From Kroppenstedtia sanguinis (GTDB taxonomy: Bacteria > Bacillota > Bacilli > Thermoactinomycetales > DSM-45169), in NCBI RefSeq assembly GCF_050433445.1, contig NZ_JBNPXF010000001.1, forward strand, positions 124,001 through 188,000: a DNA stretch of 64,000 bases. The letters are read 5' to 3'. Positions 17,724 to 27,242 of this stretch are shown here, one piece after another. Below the pieces are notes generated by a model. The model ran no database searches. It was not told the origin of the DNA and saw only the letters and a list, made by a program, of their open reading frames with translations. Numbering within the stretch: the first letter of the stretch is position 1; every line of letters starts with the position of its first letter. Both the position numbers and the translations under genes were made by a program.

Positions 17724-17933
17724 GTGCTGGGGTTGTCCAATATCGGTTTTATCCCCTATCTGATCGGTCTGTTGTGGATCACCGGGCTCTTGATTCTTCG
17801 ATTTGACTCAAGGATGTATGAGATGGCCGAGATGAACCGAGAACAAAAAGCGGCCCAAATCACCGGGTGGACCCATCTGTCCTTGGGCACTCTCCTGATG
17901 CTGGTCACTTGGCTTTTCAAATGGATCCAGTGA
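17724..17933 (+). CDS. Small two-helix membrane protein, putative fourth germinant-receptor (D) subunit
   Basis: 69 residues from the GTG at 17724 behind GAGGAGGTGGAAGCCT, 14 bases after gerKC. Two membrane segments (about residues 7-25 and 48-66) flank a short charged loop (RFDSRMYEMAEMNREQK). Small two-helix D subunits are known to accompany gerA-type operons and to modulate receptor activity. This one fits in size, topology and position; the assignment is by context, not by motif. Confidence 0.7.
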   Translation: MLGLSNIGFIPYLIGLLWITGLLILRFDSRMYEMAEMNREQKAAQITGWTHLSLGTLLMLVTWLFKWIQ

Positions 17934-18149
17934 TCAGGAGCATTGGATAGGTCACGCAGGCCTCCTTGTTCCTTCGCATCCAACTGAATAACCAGACACG
18001 CCCAAAATCGGGCTCCATTTCTGGAGCTGGGCTGGTCAGGACGGGATATCACTTCAATCCCATCCCGCTCCGATGTTTTACCACGTTTTCGGAACAACTC
18101 TTGCTCTTCAAACCCGAGGGGACCGTCTCTTAAATGACCAGACATCCTT

Positions 18150-18188
18150 AAAAAAACCCCGCAAAGCAAGGGCTCTGCGGGGTTTTGT
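18150..18188. terminator. Bidirectional terminator between the ger operon and the DUF1002 gene
   Basis: AAAACCCCGCA and TGCGGGGTTTT form the stem around an AAGCAAGGGCTC loop region. It lies just past the minus-strand stop. Confidence 0.75.
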
Positions 18189-18191
18189 CAT

Positions 18192-19091
18192 TTATTTGCT
18201 GGAGAAGGAATCGGCGAGGCTGCTGAATAAATCACTCAGCCAAGCCGTGAATTGATCAAACCAGCCTTGGGCTTCCTCGGAGTTGACCAAACCTTCCAGC
18301 TGTCCTTTCAGTTTGTCGAGTTGATCTCCAAAAGACTTCCAATCAATGTCCAGTTGGGAGAAGTTATACATGACGTTGGTGATATTGGTGATATCTTGAT
18401 TGTTCAGGTTGATATTCAAATCACCGGCAACATTGACGACGATGTCACGAACTTCTTCCTTGCTTTGCGGCTTTTTATCAGCGATATTCTCTTTAACCTC
18501 AGTCATGAATTGGGCGGCTTTATCCTTGTCTCCGATTTTTTCGCCCAGCTCGGAGGTGCGATTCATCTCTTCGTTAGCTACTTCCCGCTGTTCTTGGCTG
18601 ATTTCGGTGTTGGACACTTTCTCAAAGGCCATCATGATCCCGGTGAGAGCAGCGGTTCCAGTGACAGGTTTCGGTGAAGTGACATAGACTTCGGCGTCAG
18701 TCACACCGGCGGTAAGCAGAGCGTTGGCATACATTTGCTCACTGACGCGGGTGACGTTGTTCGCTTTCACCCGAATCCCGGTTCCTTTTTCCGCCAAGGT
18801 GATCTTGGCGGAAGAGTAAGCGTTGTTGTCTCCGCCACCGCTATTTCCGGATCCACCGGTTCCGCCTTGGAGGTATTTGCGGATGTCATCGATGCTGACA
18901 TCAATGGTCTCCACACCGGAGTCGGCCTTCATCTCCTGGAGGATGGACTGGCGTTGCTCCTGGGTCAAGTCGGCCCCCAGTGTGACTACGGAGTCTCCAG
19001 CCACTGCGTCGGCGGATACGGTCTGGGGAAGCGCGGTGGCAAACAAGAAGATGCCGATCAGTGCAAACAAGCTCCATTTTTTCACATTCAA
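18192..19091 (-). CDS. DUF1002 family exported protein
   Basis: About 299 residues from a TTG start at 19091, nine bases after AAAGGGGG. The N-terminus is a signal peptide (KKWSLFALIGIFLFATALPQ ending TVSADA). The mature part starts AVAGDSVVTLGADLTQEQRQ, which is the DUF1002 hallmark, and a Gly/Asn-rich linker (GGTGGSGNSGGGDNN) lies near residue 80. The C-terminal region (NLNNQDITNITNVM) is helical. Proteins of this family are secreted or envelope-attached and of unknown role. It stands alone between two terminators or repeat elements. Confidence 0.85.
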   Translation of the reverse strand: MNVKKWSLFALIGIFLFATALPQTVSADAVAGDSVVTLGADLTQEQRQSILQEMKADSGVETIDVSIDDIRKYLQGGTGGSGNSGGGDNNAYSSAKITLAEKGTGIRVKANNVTRVSEQMYANALLTAGVTDAEVYVTSPKPVTGTAALTGIMMAFEKVSNTEISQEQREVANEEMNRTSELGEKIGDKDKAAQFMTEVKENIADKKPQSKEEVRDIVVNVAGDLNINLNNQDITNITNVMYNFSQLDIDWKSFGDQLDKLKGQLEGLVNSEEAQGWFDQFTAWLSDLFSSLADSFSSK

Positions 19092-19226
19092 GTGGAAAAA
19101 CCCCCTTTTCTTCACCATCAGTAACGAGGTCGGCCTTTTAGAAGTTTCCAGTTCGCAGACCTTCACCTCATTGTACCGTAAATCTTACTATTAAAAGTGA
19201 CATCCTCGCAAATGGTTATAAAATGT

Positions 19227-19704
19227 CAGGGCTGTTGATTAACCAGAAAATAGGTGGCGAAAGGGAGTCGTGTGCTGCCAAAGCGAGACCTGGGAGCGGA
19301 AGCGACTCTGGCGAGACTTGTGCCCTGTGGGTGCAAAGCGACCTTTGTACCATGGGCACTACAAGCCAAAGGAGCTGAAGCTCTGGATTAAGGTAGCGCC
19401 ATGGGCACTACAATTTGAAATTAAGGATGCGCCACAGGCACTACAATCCAAAGGAGCTGAAGCTCTAAATTAAGGTAGCACCACGGGCACTACAATCTCG
19501 ATAGCAAGGTTGCCATCCTACCCAGCGGAGAAGTCTTACGAGAGGGCGTTTAGGGGCAACATCTTCCCTGTGTTGCTTCCGTAAGGCTTTGCCCCTGCCC
19601 GACGGTCAGATTTGGAGCGGCCAGTTTTCACTTCCTTGCCGGATGGCAACGGTCGCGTGGGTGAACACAATCTCCCCACCTAAAATATGGCTAATCAACA
19701 CGCA
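19227..19704 (+). mobile_element. Short non-coding repeat element, type B long copy 2
   Basis: Begins CAGGGCTGTTGATTAACCAG and ends ATATGGCTAATCAACACGC. The interior contains a 50-base unit (GGCACTACAATC...GGAGCTGAAGCTCT) repeated in tandem about three times, then the shared type B core (GTTGCCATCCTACCCAGCGG, TTTGGAGCGGCCAGT). Short open frames inside are not protein-like. Confidence 0.75.
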
Positions 19705-19923
19705 TGATAAAATGCAGTAAAAAATTCCGCTAGGAGTGGCTGTACGTTCCCCTCGTTCATTATCTATTGGACCGGGTTTCACATTCGACTTAGTTCTTCT
19801 TCCCTACCGGTCTCTCATTCAAAGAAGTATCCTGATTCATTGTCGATCTGGGGCATGGCGGATGACAGATCAGATAGGTCAGCTGGCAGGATCACCGATT
19901 CCTTGTAATCGTAATGGCGATAT

Positions 19924-19938
19924 TGATAATCGTTATCA
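19924..19938 (+). promoter_or_regulatory. Fur box upstream of the orphan siderophore-binding protein
   Basis: TGATAATCGTTATCA is a near-perfect 7-1-7 inverted repeat of the Bacillus Fur type. It overlaps a possible -10 (GATAAT) and lies about 115 bases before the start codon. Iron repression is therefore expected. Confidence 0.75.
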
Positions 19939-20053
19939 CTGAATGCTATGATGATGAGGGGAGGAAGGTTTTGACCTCCTCATTGTGATCAGGGTCTTTA
20001 TAACCCCCCGATCGACACACATCCAAACTTAAGTAAAGGAGAAGATTACCCGA

Positions 20054-20974
20054 ATGAAGAAATGGCTCATTCCCATATTGATAACCTCCTTGGTGATGTT
20101 CAGCGCTTGCAGTCCCCAAGGGAAGAGTGCAGAAGACAAGGAATCCCAAAAAACGATCATCTATCAATCGGAAAAGGGTCCCGTCGAGGTACCCGCTGAC
20201 CCGAAACGAGTCGTGGTTCTCTCGTCGTTCGCCGGTAACGTCATGGCGCTGGATGTCCATTTGGTCGGTGTCGATTCATGGTCCAAAATGAATCCACGCT
20301 GGAAAAAACAGTTGAAAGGGGTATCTGAAGTTTCTGATGAAAATATTGAAAAGATCATCGAGCTCAACCCGGACTTGATTATCGGTCTCTCAAACACCAA
20401 GAACTTGGCGAAGTTAGAAAAGATCGCTCCCACGGTAACATTTACATATGGGAAAGTGGACTATCTGCAGCAACATATCGAAATCGGAAAATTGCTCAAT
20501 AAAGAAAAAGAAGCGACTGCTTGGGTGAAAGATTTCAAGGAGCGGGCCCGAAAAGCAGGCCAAGAGATCCAAGGGGAGATCGGTGAGGATGTGACGGTTT
20601 CTGTCATCGAAAACTTCGATAAGCAGCTCTACGTTTTCGGTACCAATTGGGGACGGGGTACAGAAATCCTTTACCAGGAGATGGGGCTGAACTTACCGAA
20701 GGCAGTAAAGGAAAAAGCATTGAAATCCGGATATCATGCGTTGTCTTCAGAAGTGCTTCCTCAGTTTGCCGGAGACTACCTCATCATCAGCAAGAATGAT
20801 GAGGTGGATAGTTCGTTTATGAAAACCAATACCTATCAAAATATTCCAGCGGTGAAAAAAGGGCGTGCCTTCGTGGTAAATGCAAAGGAATTCTATTTCA
20901 ATGACCCCCTCTCACTGGATTACCAGCTGGAAGTCTTCAAAGAAAAATTTCTGGGTAAACCCGAAGCAGACTGA
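20054..20974 (+). CDS. Iron-siderophore ABC transporter binding lipoprotein (orphan copy)
   Basis: 306 residues. Signal peptide ending in the lipobox FSAC with Cys19, then a periplasmic-binding fold of the FhuD/FecB class (VEVPADPKRVVVLSSFAGNV, ELNPDLIIGLSNTKNL, VTVSVIENFDKQLYVFG). It binds ferric siderophore outside the cell. It is very similar throughout to the lipoprotein at 32433-33362, which sits in a complete transporter operon. This copy has no permease or ATPase genes beside it and probably delivers a different or overlapping siderophore to that transporter. ATG 20054 follows AAAGGAGAAGATTACCCGA. Confidence 0.88.
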   Translation: MKKWLIPILITSLVMFSACSPQGKSAEDKESQKTIIYQSEKGPVEVPADPKRVVVLSSFAGNVMALDVHLVGVDSWSKMNPRWKKQLKGVSEVSDENIEKIIELNPDLIIGLSNTKNLAKLEKIAPTVTFTYGKVDYLQQHIEIGKLLNKEKEATAWVKDFKERARKAGQEIQGEIGEDVTVSVIENFDKQLYVFGTNWGRGTEILYQEMGLNLPKAVKEKALKSGYHALSSEVLPQFAGDYLIISKNDEVDSSFMKTNTYQNIPAVKKGRAFVVNAKEFYFNDPLSLDYQLEVFKEKFLGKPEAD

Positions 20975-20997
20975 TCCCTAAGAGGTAGAGCAGAGTA

Positions 20998-21034
20998 AAA
21001 AGGCACCCTTTTCCACCGTAAAAAGGGTGCCTTC
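20998..21034. terminator. Terminator between the binding protein and the citrate-type transporter
   Basis: AAGGCACCCTTTT and AAAAGGGTGCCTT form the stem, loop CCACCGT, with flanking A and T runs that suit both directions. Confidence 0.8.
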
Positions 21035-21048
21035 CAGTATTGTTGTAT

Positions 21049-22371
21049 TTATATATGAATCACGCCGATCAGGACAGCAACAACCAGTAGAATCAGACTG
21101 ATTCCCCAGAGCCAGAATATGCTGTAACGAATATGCTTGCCCATTTCCAGATTCGCCAGGCCGAGTGCCATCCAGAGTGCAGGGGAGAAGGGACTGACGA
21201 AGGTACCGACAATATTCCCCACAATCATGGCATAGGCCATAGATAAAGAACTGATGCCAAAGCCGCTGCCGATCTGGTCTGCCACAGGAAGCAACGCGAA
21301 ATAATATGCATCTGTACTCAAGAGCAGATCAAATGGCATCCCCAGTACACCGAGTACGACATGCAAATAAGGACCTACAAACTCCGGCATGATTTTGACC
21401 GTATTTTCAGCGATTCCATTCAGCATGCCTGTACCAGACAAAATACCCAAAAAAGAACCCGCAGCCAAAATGATCGAAGCCATCGTAAGTGCATTAGGGG
21501 CATGGGCTTTGATTCTGGCGGTCTGATCTTTGATTTGGGGATAGTTCAGCGGCAGAGCAATACATAAGCCAATCATAAAGGCGAAACCGGCGGGAATGAT
21601 GCCCCAAACCAGCACACCAATGACCGCAACCGTGAGAATCACGTTGAACCACAACATCTTGGGGCGAGCCAGCTGATTTCTTTCGCTGGTCTTGTCCTTC
21701 GTTTTTTCAAGCACTTCGTCTACAGCCGCTTGGGCATCGACCACACCGTATTTTTGTTCAATGCGCTTCTTTTCCCTGAATCCCAGGAAAATAGCCAGGA
21801 TAAGCATCAACACCAGGCCAATGATTTGGATCGGGATGAGGGGGTGCCATAATTCCGTTACATCTATTTTCAACACCGATGCCGTTCTGCCCAGGGGGCC
21901 AGCCCATGGCAACATATTCATCACACTGGCGCTTCCGCCGACGAGCAGCAACAGCAGATATGGATTCATCCGCAAGCGCTGGTACAGGGGGAGCAAGGCG
22001 GGAATTGTAATCAGAAATGTGGAGGCGCCGGAGCCGTCCAAGTGTGCGACTGCGGCAATTAAAACACTGGCAACACTGACTGTAATGACATTTCCCCTCG
22101 ACCAGGCTACCATCTTGTTAATCAAGGGATCAAATAATCCGACATCTTGCATCAAACCGAAATACAAAATCGCAAAGATAAACATGACCACGACACTGAT
22201 GACGTCTCCAATACCTTCATCGAAAAAGTCACCAATCTGCTCAAACCCGAATCCTGCCGCAAGGGCCCCGATGATCGGAATCAGGACCAATGGAATCATT
22301 GGTGTGAGCCGACCGCTCAACAACAAGCCAACAATAATCAGAATCGTAATAAATCCGATGATACTTAACAT
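21049..22371 (-). CDS. CitMHS family citrate:cation symporter
   Basis: 440 residues from the ATG at 22371, behind AGGGAGGAAAAAAG. About 11-12 membrane segments. It matches the CitM/CitH group that takes up metal-citrate complexes with protons (PLVLIPIIGALAAGFGFEQI, AHLDGSGASTFLITIPALLPLY, FGISSLSMAYAMIVGNIVGTFVSPFSPALW). The two genes upstream on the same strand code for a CitS/CitT-like two-component system, as in Bacillus, so induction by external citrate or a similar acid is likely. Which metal complex it prefers cannot be seen. Confidence 0.9.
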   Translation of the reverse strand: MLSIIGFITILIIVGLLLSGRLTPMIPLVLIPIIGALAAGFGFEQIGDFFDEGIGDVISVVVMFIFAILYFGLMQDVGLFDPLINKMVAWSRGNVITVSVASVLIAAVAHLDGSGASTFLITIPALLPLYQRLRMNPYLLLLLVGGSASVMNMLPWAGPLGRTASVLKIDVTELWHPLIPIQIIGLVLMLILAIFLGFREKKRIEQKYGVVDAQAAVDEVLEKTKDKTSERNQLARPKMLWFNVILTVAVIGVLVWGIIPAGFAFMIGLCIALPLNYPQIKDQTARIKAHAPNALTMASIILAAGSFLGILSGTGMLNGIAENTVKIMPEFVGPYLHVVLGVLGMPFDLLLSTDAYYFALLPVADQIGSGFGISSLSMAYAMIVGNIVGTFVSPFSPALWMALGLANLEMGKHIRYSIFWLWGISLILLVVAVLIGVIHI

Positions 22372-22501
22372 CTTTTTTCCTCCCTTGCGCGACGATGAAT
22401 GCGCTTCCAAATGGAAGAAACCTAATCAGTTCGTTCTTTTGGAATATAGGGAAATATATCATATGGAGGGGATGAGGATAAACATTCTCTCCATAATGAA
22501 T

Positions 22502-23239
22502 TTAATCCCCATTCCTTTCATTTTGTTCATAAGTGCCACGGATCAAATATTGTCGTTCCGGCCTGCCGACGGTTCCGTACTTTAAGCTTGGCCGGAGCAT
22601 CCGGGTAGATACCAAATATTCCAAGTATCTACGTGCGGTGGTATGCCCCATCCCGGTTTGCTTACTTAATTCCACCGCTGTGATTCCTTCTTTTGTTTGA
22701 CGTACTAATCCGATGACTTCATGCAATGTAATCGGGTCGATTCCTTTAGGCAAGTCTCTCTTTTTTGTTGCAGGGGGGCGCTCTTCCTCTTCGAATGATG
22801 TGCCGATCAAGTAGTCAATCTCTTTCTGGTGAACTTTTTTTCTGCCTGCGAGGAAAGCCTGTTTTTCTTGGAAAGATAAAAGGGATCGCTTCAGTCGGCG
22901 GGCATCGACGGGTTTGATAATATAATCAAACACTCCGCCGACCCACGCGTTTTGTACCGTGTCGGATTCTGTAGCCGCCGTTACCGCAATCAAACTGATG
23001 GTGGGGTACTGCCGACGTAGATAGTGGAATAAATCCAGCCCTTCTACATCTGGGATATAAATATCCAGCAAAATCAGATCCGGCAATGGACCGCCGGACT
23101 GCAAAAACGCCTTCGCGTCTTTCGCAGTCCGGGCTTCCTGGATCACCGTATATCCATCTAAATCTTCTACAAACTGCCGATGAATGGCCGATATGCGAAA
23201 ATCATCTTCGATCACCATCACTGTTACAGGATATGCCAT
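22502..23239 (-). CDS. citT: CitT/DcuR-type response regulator
   Basis: 245 residues. The receiver domain occupies about residues 5-125, with acidic pocket EDD at 11-13, phospho-acceptor Asp59 (LILLDIYIP) and Lys in IIKPVDARR. The C-terminal part (DPITLHEVIGLVRQ, GITAVELSKQTGMGHTTARRYLEYL) is a helix-turn-helix of the citrate/malate regulator class. It is three bases downstream of the kinase gene and reads toward the transporter gene, which it probably activates. Confidence 0.88.
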   Translation of the reverse strand: MAYPVTVMVIEDDFRISAIHRQFVEDLDGYTVIQEARTAKDAKAFLQSGGPLPDLILLDIYIPDVEGLDLFHYLRRQYPTISLIAVTAATESDTVQNAWVGGVFDYIIKPVDARRLKRSLLSFQEKQAFLAGRKKVHQKEIDYLIGTSFEEEERPPATKKRDLPKGIDPITLHEVIGLVRQTKEGITAVELSKQTGMGHTTARRYLEYLVSTRMLRPSLKYGTVGRPERQYLIRGTYEQNERNGD

Positions 23240-23241
23240 CT

Positions 23242-24885
23242 TTATTCTCCTTCTTTTGGAATCGTCATCACAAAACAGGCTCCGCCCCCATCACTCTGCT
23301 CCACGGTGATCTCGCCCCCTACTTCATGTATCAGATACTGTACCAAAGCTAAGCCGGTTCCGCGATGTTCCCCTAGCTTGGTGGAGAATCCTTGCTGAAA
23401 AATAAATGGCAGGCTTTCTTCTTCGATGCCGGGACCCTTGTCACTCACTTCTACCAATACATCCTCACCTATGTCCGTAAAAAAGATTTCCACCCTTTTT
23501 TCAGCCTCCTGGGGCTGCTGTTTGAGCGCTTCCATAGCGTTATCCAACAGATTGCCCACCCCGGTCAGAAGTGCCTGCTGTTTTTTTCCGGACCATACCG
23601 TTTGCAATTGACTTTCCGGCTGGATCGTCATGTGTATATTTAGTTCGTTTGCTTCATTCATTTTCGATTGCAGTAGCCCGGATAGAAGAGGATCGCGGAC
23701 GTTTTTCAATAGGAACTCGGTCCATTCGTGCTGGAGGTCTTGCTCCTGCTTGATAAAAGAAATAGCTTCTTCATATTGACCCAATTGTAAAAGTCCCAGC
23801 ATGATAGATAATTTATTGGAAAATTCATGGGTCTGGGCCCGTTGGGCATGGGCATACTGCTTGATTTGGTTCAATTCATTAGTGATAGCTTCCATATCCT
23901 GTTTTTTGCGCAGGGTAGCCACGCCCCCGATCACTTCATCACCGTCTAAGATCGGTACTTGGCTGACGAACACAATGTGATCGCCAACGATCATTTCCCG
24001 GTTGCTCATGTTTTTATTTTCTGTAAACAGCTGCGTATGAGGGAGTACTTTCCGGATAGGCTGACCTATAGCGGATTTGGGGTTATCCAGGAGGCTCTTC
24101 AGGATATCCTGTGCTGCATGATTGATCATCGTGATGTTTCCAGCAGCATCGATCGAGATGATCCCTTCCTGTGTCGATCGTAAAATCGCTTCTTTTTGAT
24201 GTAGCAAATAAGAGATTTCTTCGGGTTCCATATTGGAAAGGAGCTTTTTTAGAAAATGGGCGATCAGGATTGCGCCCAAAATGCCCAGGCAGATAATCAA
24301 GACCATGGTTATCCAGATTAACCTGCTTTGATTGGTAACAATCCCGCGGACATGTTCATTTAAAAATCCGACAGAAACCACACCGATGGGATGCCCGTCT
24401 GCATCCAGCACAGGGGTTTTGCCACGGATGGATAATCCCAGGGATCCCACATTTTTAGTCACATAGGATTTTCCTTTTTGGAGTGCTGGGTCATTGTCTC
24501 CTCCTACCATCTTTTTACCGATGCGGTCGGTATAAGGATGGGAATATCGAATTCCATTTTCATTACCTACTACGATAAACTGCGCGCCGGTCTCTTTGCG
24601 AATGGGTTCCACCAGTTCTTGTATGGTCTCTGCAGGATCCTCTCGCTCAAAAGCCTTTTGCAACTCTGGCATGTCAGCAACGGTCTGGGCAAGACCCAGC
24701 GCCCTTTTCCCTACCTGATCTTCGATCATTCCGGAAACAAAATGGTGCAAAAACAGGGAAAAGATAATGAATATCCCGACGATCAAAACACTGATGGCTA
24801 CAATCAACTTCATTTTTAAATTGAAGGTGACACGCTTTAGACCCGGTTTGTGTTTGTTTTTCTGTTGAATCGATCTCTGGCGCAT
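23242..24885 (-). CDS. citS: CitS/DcuS-type sensor histidine kinase
   Basis: About 547 residues. Membrane segment near residues 28-48, an extracellular sensor domain (about 50-175, with RKETGAQFIVVGNENGIRYSHP), a second membrane segment, a cytoplasmic PAS domain (about 215-310), and a kinase core. The phospho-acceptor His is in AQTHEFSNKLSIMLGLLQLG, and the ATP-binding boxes are NLLDNAMEAL, VSDKGPGI and HRGTGLALVQYLI. This architecture is typical of di- and tricarboxylate sensors. The second ATG (24885) has better spacing to AAGGGG than the first (24891). Confidence 0.88.
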   Translation of the reverse strand: MRQRSIQQKNKHKPGLKRVTFNLKMKLIVAISVLIVGIFIIFSLFLHHFVSGMIEDQVGKRALGLAQTVADMPELQKAFEREDPAETIQELVEPIRKETGAQFIVVGNENGIRYSHPYTDRIGKKMVGGDNDPALQKGKSYVTKNVGSLGLSIRGKTPVLDADGHPIGVVSVGFLNEHVRGIVTNQSRLIWITMVLIICLGILGAILIAHFLKKLLSNMEPEEISYLLHQKEAILRSTQEGIISIDAAGNITMINHAAQDILKSLLDNPKSAIGQPIRKVLPHTQLFTENKNMSNREMIVGDHIVFVSQVPILDGDEVIGGVATLRKKQDMEAITNELNQIKQYAHAQRAQTHEFSNKLSIMLGLLQLGQYEEAISFIKQEQDLQHEWTEFLLKNVRDPLLSGLLQSKMNEANELNIHMTIQPESQLQTVWSGKKQQALLTGVGNLLDNAMEALKQQPQEAEKRVEIFFTDIGEDVLVEVSDKGPGIEEESLPFIFQQGFSTKLGEHRGTGLALVQYLIHEVGGEITVEQSDGGGACFVMTIPKEGE

Positions 24886-24925
24886 TTTCATTTCCCCTTC
24901 TTACAACGGATCACGGTCCAGTCCT

Positions 24926-25303
24926 CAGGGCTGTTGATTAACCAGAAAATGGTCGGCGGAAGGGAGTCGTGTGCTGCCAAAGCGACCTTTGCACCATAGG
25001 TACTACAATTTGAAATTTTAAGGATGCGCCACAGGCACTACAATCTAAAGGAGCTGAAGCTCTAGATGAAGGTAGCACCACAGGCACTACAATCTCGATA
25101 GCAAGGTTGCCATCCTACCCAGCGGAGAAGTCTTACGAGAGGGCGTTTAAGGGCAATATCTTCCCTGTGTTTCTTCCGTAAGGCTTTGCCCCTGCCTGAT
25201 GGTCAGATTTGGAGCGGCCAGTCATTACTTCCTTGCCGGATGGCAACGGTCGCGTGGGTGAACACGATCTCCCCACCTAAAATATGGCTAATCAACAGGC
25301 CTG
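24926..25303 (+). mobile_element. Short non-coding repeat element, type B copy 3
   Basis: Begins CAGGGCTGTTGATTAACCAG and ends ATATGGCTAATCAACAGGCC. It has the internal tandem GGCACTACAATC unit twice and the type B core. Only 65 bases separate it from a type A copy. Confidence 0.75.
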
Positions 25304-25367
25304 TCCTATCCTATATTTTAGATTTTTTCAGGAAGAATGCCGACATCACACTGGATACAGTTTTACA

Positions 25368-25570
25368 CAGGGCTGTTGATTTAACCAGGAAATGAGTGGA
25401 GGAAACGAAATTGACCTTTCTCTCTGTCCATTGCCCCCATTGTAAAATATAGCTTGAGGGGTCGGGATGGTGGGACGGCTACGATCTCTTGCAAAGAGCG
25501 CAAAGGCCAATCAAAGCCCCACCATCCCGACCTTATTTCCTGCCTAAAATATGGCTAATCAACACGCCTG
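25368..25570 (+). mobile_element. Short non-coding repeat element, type A copy 3
   Basis: Begins CAGGGCTGTTGATTTAACCA and ends ATGGCTAATCAACACGCCTG. The interior inverted repeat (GGGATGGTGGGACGG against CCCCACCATCCCGACC) is the best preserved of the three type A copies. Confidence 0.75.
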
Positions 25571-25690
25571 ACTTTTGCAAAACTTTTTTGAGTCGGTGGC
25601 AAAGATTGTGTGTTAAGATGCTTATGAATGATATGGAATAAAGCGAGAAGGATGGAAGTACGAAGGAATGACCAAAAGGAGGTTATTCCC

Positions 25691-26352
25691 TTGTCCGATT
25701 TGCAGACCTCTGCACAGGAGGTAAAGAAGCCTTCCCTGTTTGGAGTGTTGTTTTCGCCGACTGAACAGTTTGAACGAATACGGAATAAACCCCGATTTGG
25801 CATGGCGCTGACCATCGTGATCGTACTCAGTGTGATCATTACTACACTTACTGGTCTAGCCCTGGCAGAGAATCCCGTCTATTTGGAAAAGGCGGGGGTG
25901 GAGGAGGCCGGACTGCCGCCTGAAGCTGTTACTGCTATTACAGTCGGAGGCATGATGATTGGAAGTTTGGTCGGAATCCCGATCAGTCTTTTGTTGCGCA
26001 GTTTGTTCCATTCTTTTCTCTGAATACGCATGTCTATTTTCTGCCGCTCCTCGGCACCTTGGTCTACATGGTTTATCTGTGGGCGACAGGTGGTGGTGGG
26101 ACGGATCCGGAAACGATTCCCACCAGTTTGGCCGCCTTTGTTCCTGCAGAGGGTTATCTCAAAGGTCTGTTAGTCGGGATTGAAATTTTCGCTATTTGGG
26201 AACTGATCTTAATTGCGAGCGGTCTGTCCATCGTCGGTCGCTTATCTAAAGGGAAAGGTTGGACCATCGCCCTAATTATTTTTGCTGTGTCTCTCTTCCT
26301 CATGGCCGGGATTACCGCCGTGGGGGATATGGCCAACTCCATGACACCATAA
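25691..26352 (+). pseudogene. yknW: Frameshifted YIP1-family membrane protein (YknW-like)
   Basis: TTG start behind AAAAGGAGGTTATTCCC. The first part (SLFGVLFSPTEQFERIRNKP, then two membrane segments) stops at 26023. The natural continuation NTHVYFLPLLGTLVYMVY and three further membrane segments are in another frame up to 26352. One base appears missing near 26000-26015. Position directly before yknX, yknY and yknZ-like genes matches the yknWXYZ order, where the YIP1 protein helps assemble the exporter. It may be a true mutation or a sequencing error. Confidence 0.75.
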
Positions 26353-26375
26353 ACGTATCTGGATGGGGGAAGAAA

Positions 26376-27242
26376 ATGACTAAAAAAATTGGAATCGGCT
26401 TGGGGGTTGTTCTCCTGATCGGACTGGTGGTGGGTGCCGCCATCCTTAAAAATCAGGCACAAAGTGTGGAAGTCACAACGGAAAAAATGAAGGAAACCGC
26501 AATCCATGAAGAGGTGACCACATCCGGCAGTTTGATGCCGAAGGAGATGCAGTCCATCTATTACCGGCCGGAAATGGGGGAGTTTGACAAGATTCCGGTG
26601 GATGAGGGGGACAAAGTGAACAAAGGGGAAGGGATTTTGCGATATAAAAACCCTTCCCAACGAGTAAAAAGTGGTCTGCGGGGGACCGTGATTCAGGTGA
26701 ATCCACCGGGAGCCACCGGTGACGAGAGTCAACCGGCGGTGGTGATCGCCGATTTGAAGCGATTGGTGGTTCAGGCGGATGTAACAGAATACGATGCCTT
26801 GAAAGTGAAAAAAGGACAACGGGTCACCTTGAAATGGGATGCGGATCCCAGCAGGGAATGGACTGGAAAAGTCAGCCGTGTCGCTCAATTGCCCAAACAC
26901 TCTGGGGCGGAGGGGACCGGAAAAGAGTCGGATCAGATCAAATATGAAGTGGAAATCGGTTTGGATAAGAAAATCCCTCTGAAACTGGGTTCCCGGCTGA
27001 TGGCATCCATCCGGACCGATGAACAAAAGGTGAAGACCGTTCCCCAGACGGCGTGGGTTCGAAAGAATGACAAAGACGGAGTCTTTGTGGTGGACAATAA
27101 CCGAGCGGTCTGGACAGAGGTAGACCCGGGGATCTCCGATGGAAAACGGGTGGAAATCCGGTCTGGTTTAACTGGGAAAGATGAGGTTATCATCGATCCC
27201 CCGCAAGATCTAAAAACCGGAGTGGAAGTGACAGCCCCATGA
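26376..27242 (+). CDS. yknX: Membrane fusion (HlyD-like) subunit of a MacAB-type exporter
   Basis: 288 residues from the ATG at 26376 behind GGGGGAAGAAA. One N-terminal membrane segment (IGIGLGVVLLIGLVVGAAIL), then a biotinyl-lipoyl-like region (EFDKIPVDEGDKVNKGEGIL) and beta-barrel segments (LVVQADVTEYDALKVKKGQR). It overlaps yknY by four bases. In Bacillus the YknXYZ pump protects against the SDP toxin. Here the role is inferred from gene order, and a short variant with little coiled-coil hairpin is present. Confidence 0.82.
   Translation: MTKKIGIGLGVVLLIGLVVGAAILKNQAQSVEVTTEKMKETAIHEEVTTSGSLMPKEMQSIYYRPEMGEFDKIPVDEGDKVNKGEGILRYKNPSQRVKSGLRGTVIQVNPPGATGDESQPAVVIADLKRLVVQADVTEYDALKVKKGQRVTLKWDADPSREWTGKVSRVAQLPKHSGAEGTGKESDQIKYEVEIGLDKKIPLKLGSRLMASIRTDEQKVKTVPQTAWVRKNDKDGVFVVDNNRAVWTEVDPGISDGKRVEIRSGLTGKDEVIIDPPQDLKTGVEVTAP

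Noticed and set aside
19270..19473. Small open frame inside a type B repeat element
   Set aside because: It reads through the tandem non-coding unit; other copies do not preserve it.
26154..27026. 290-codon minus-strand frame
   Set aside because: Antisense shadow of the YIP1 and HlyD-like genes; His/Phe-rich composition typical of shadows.
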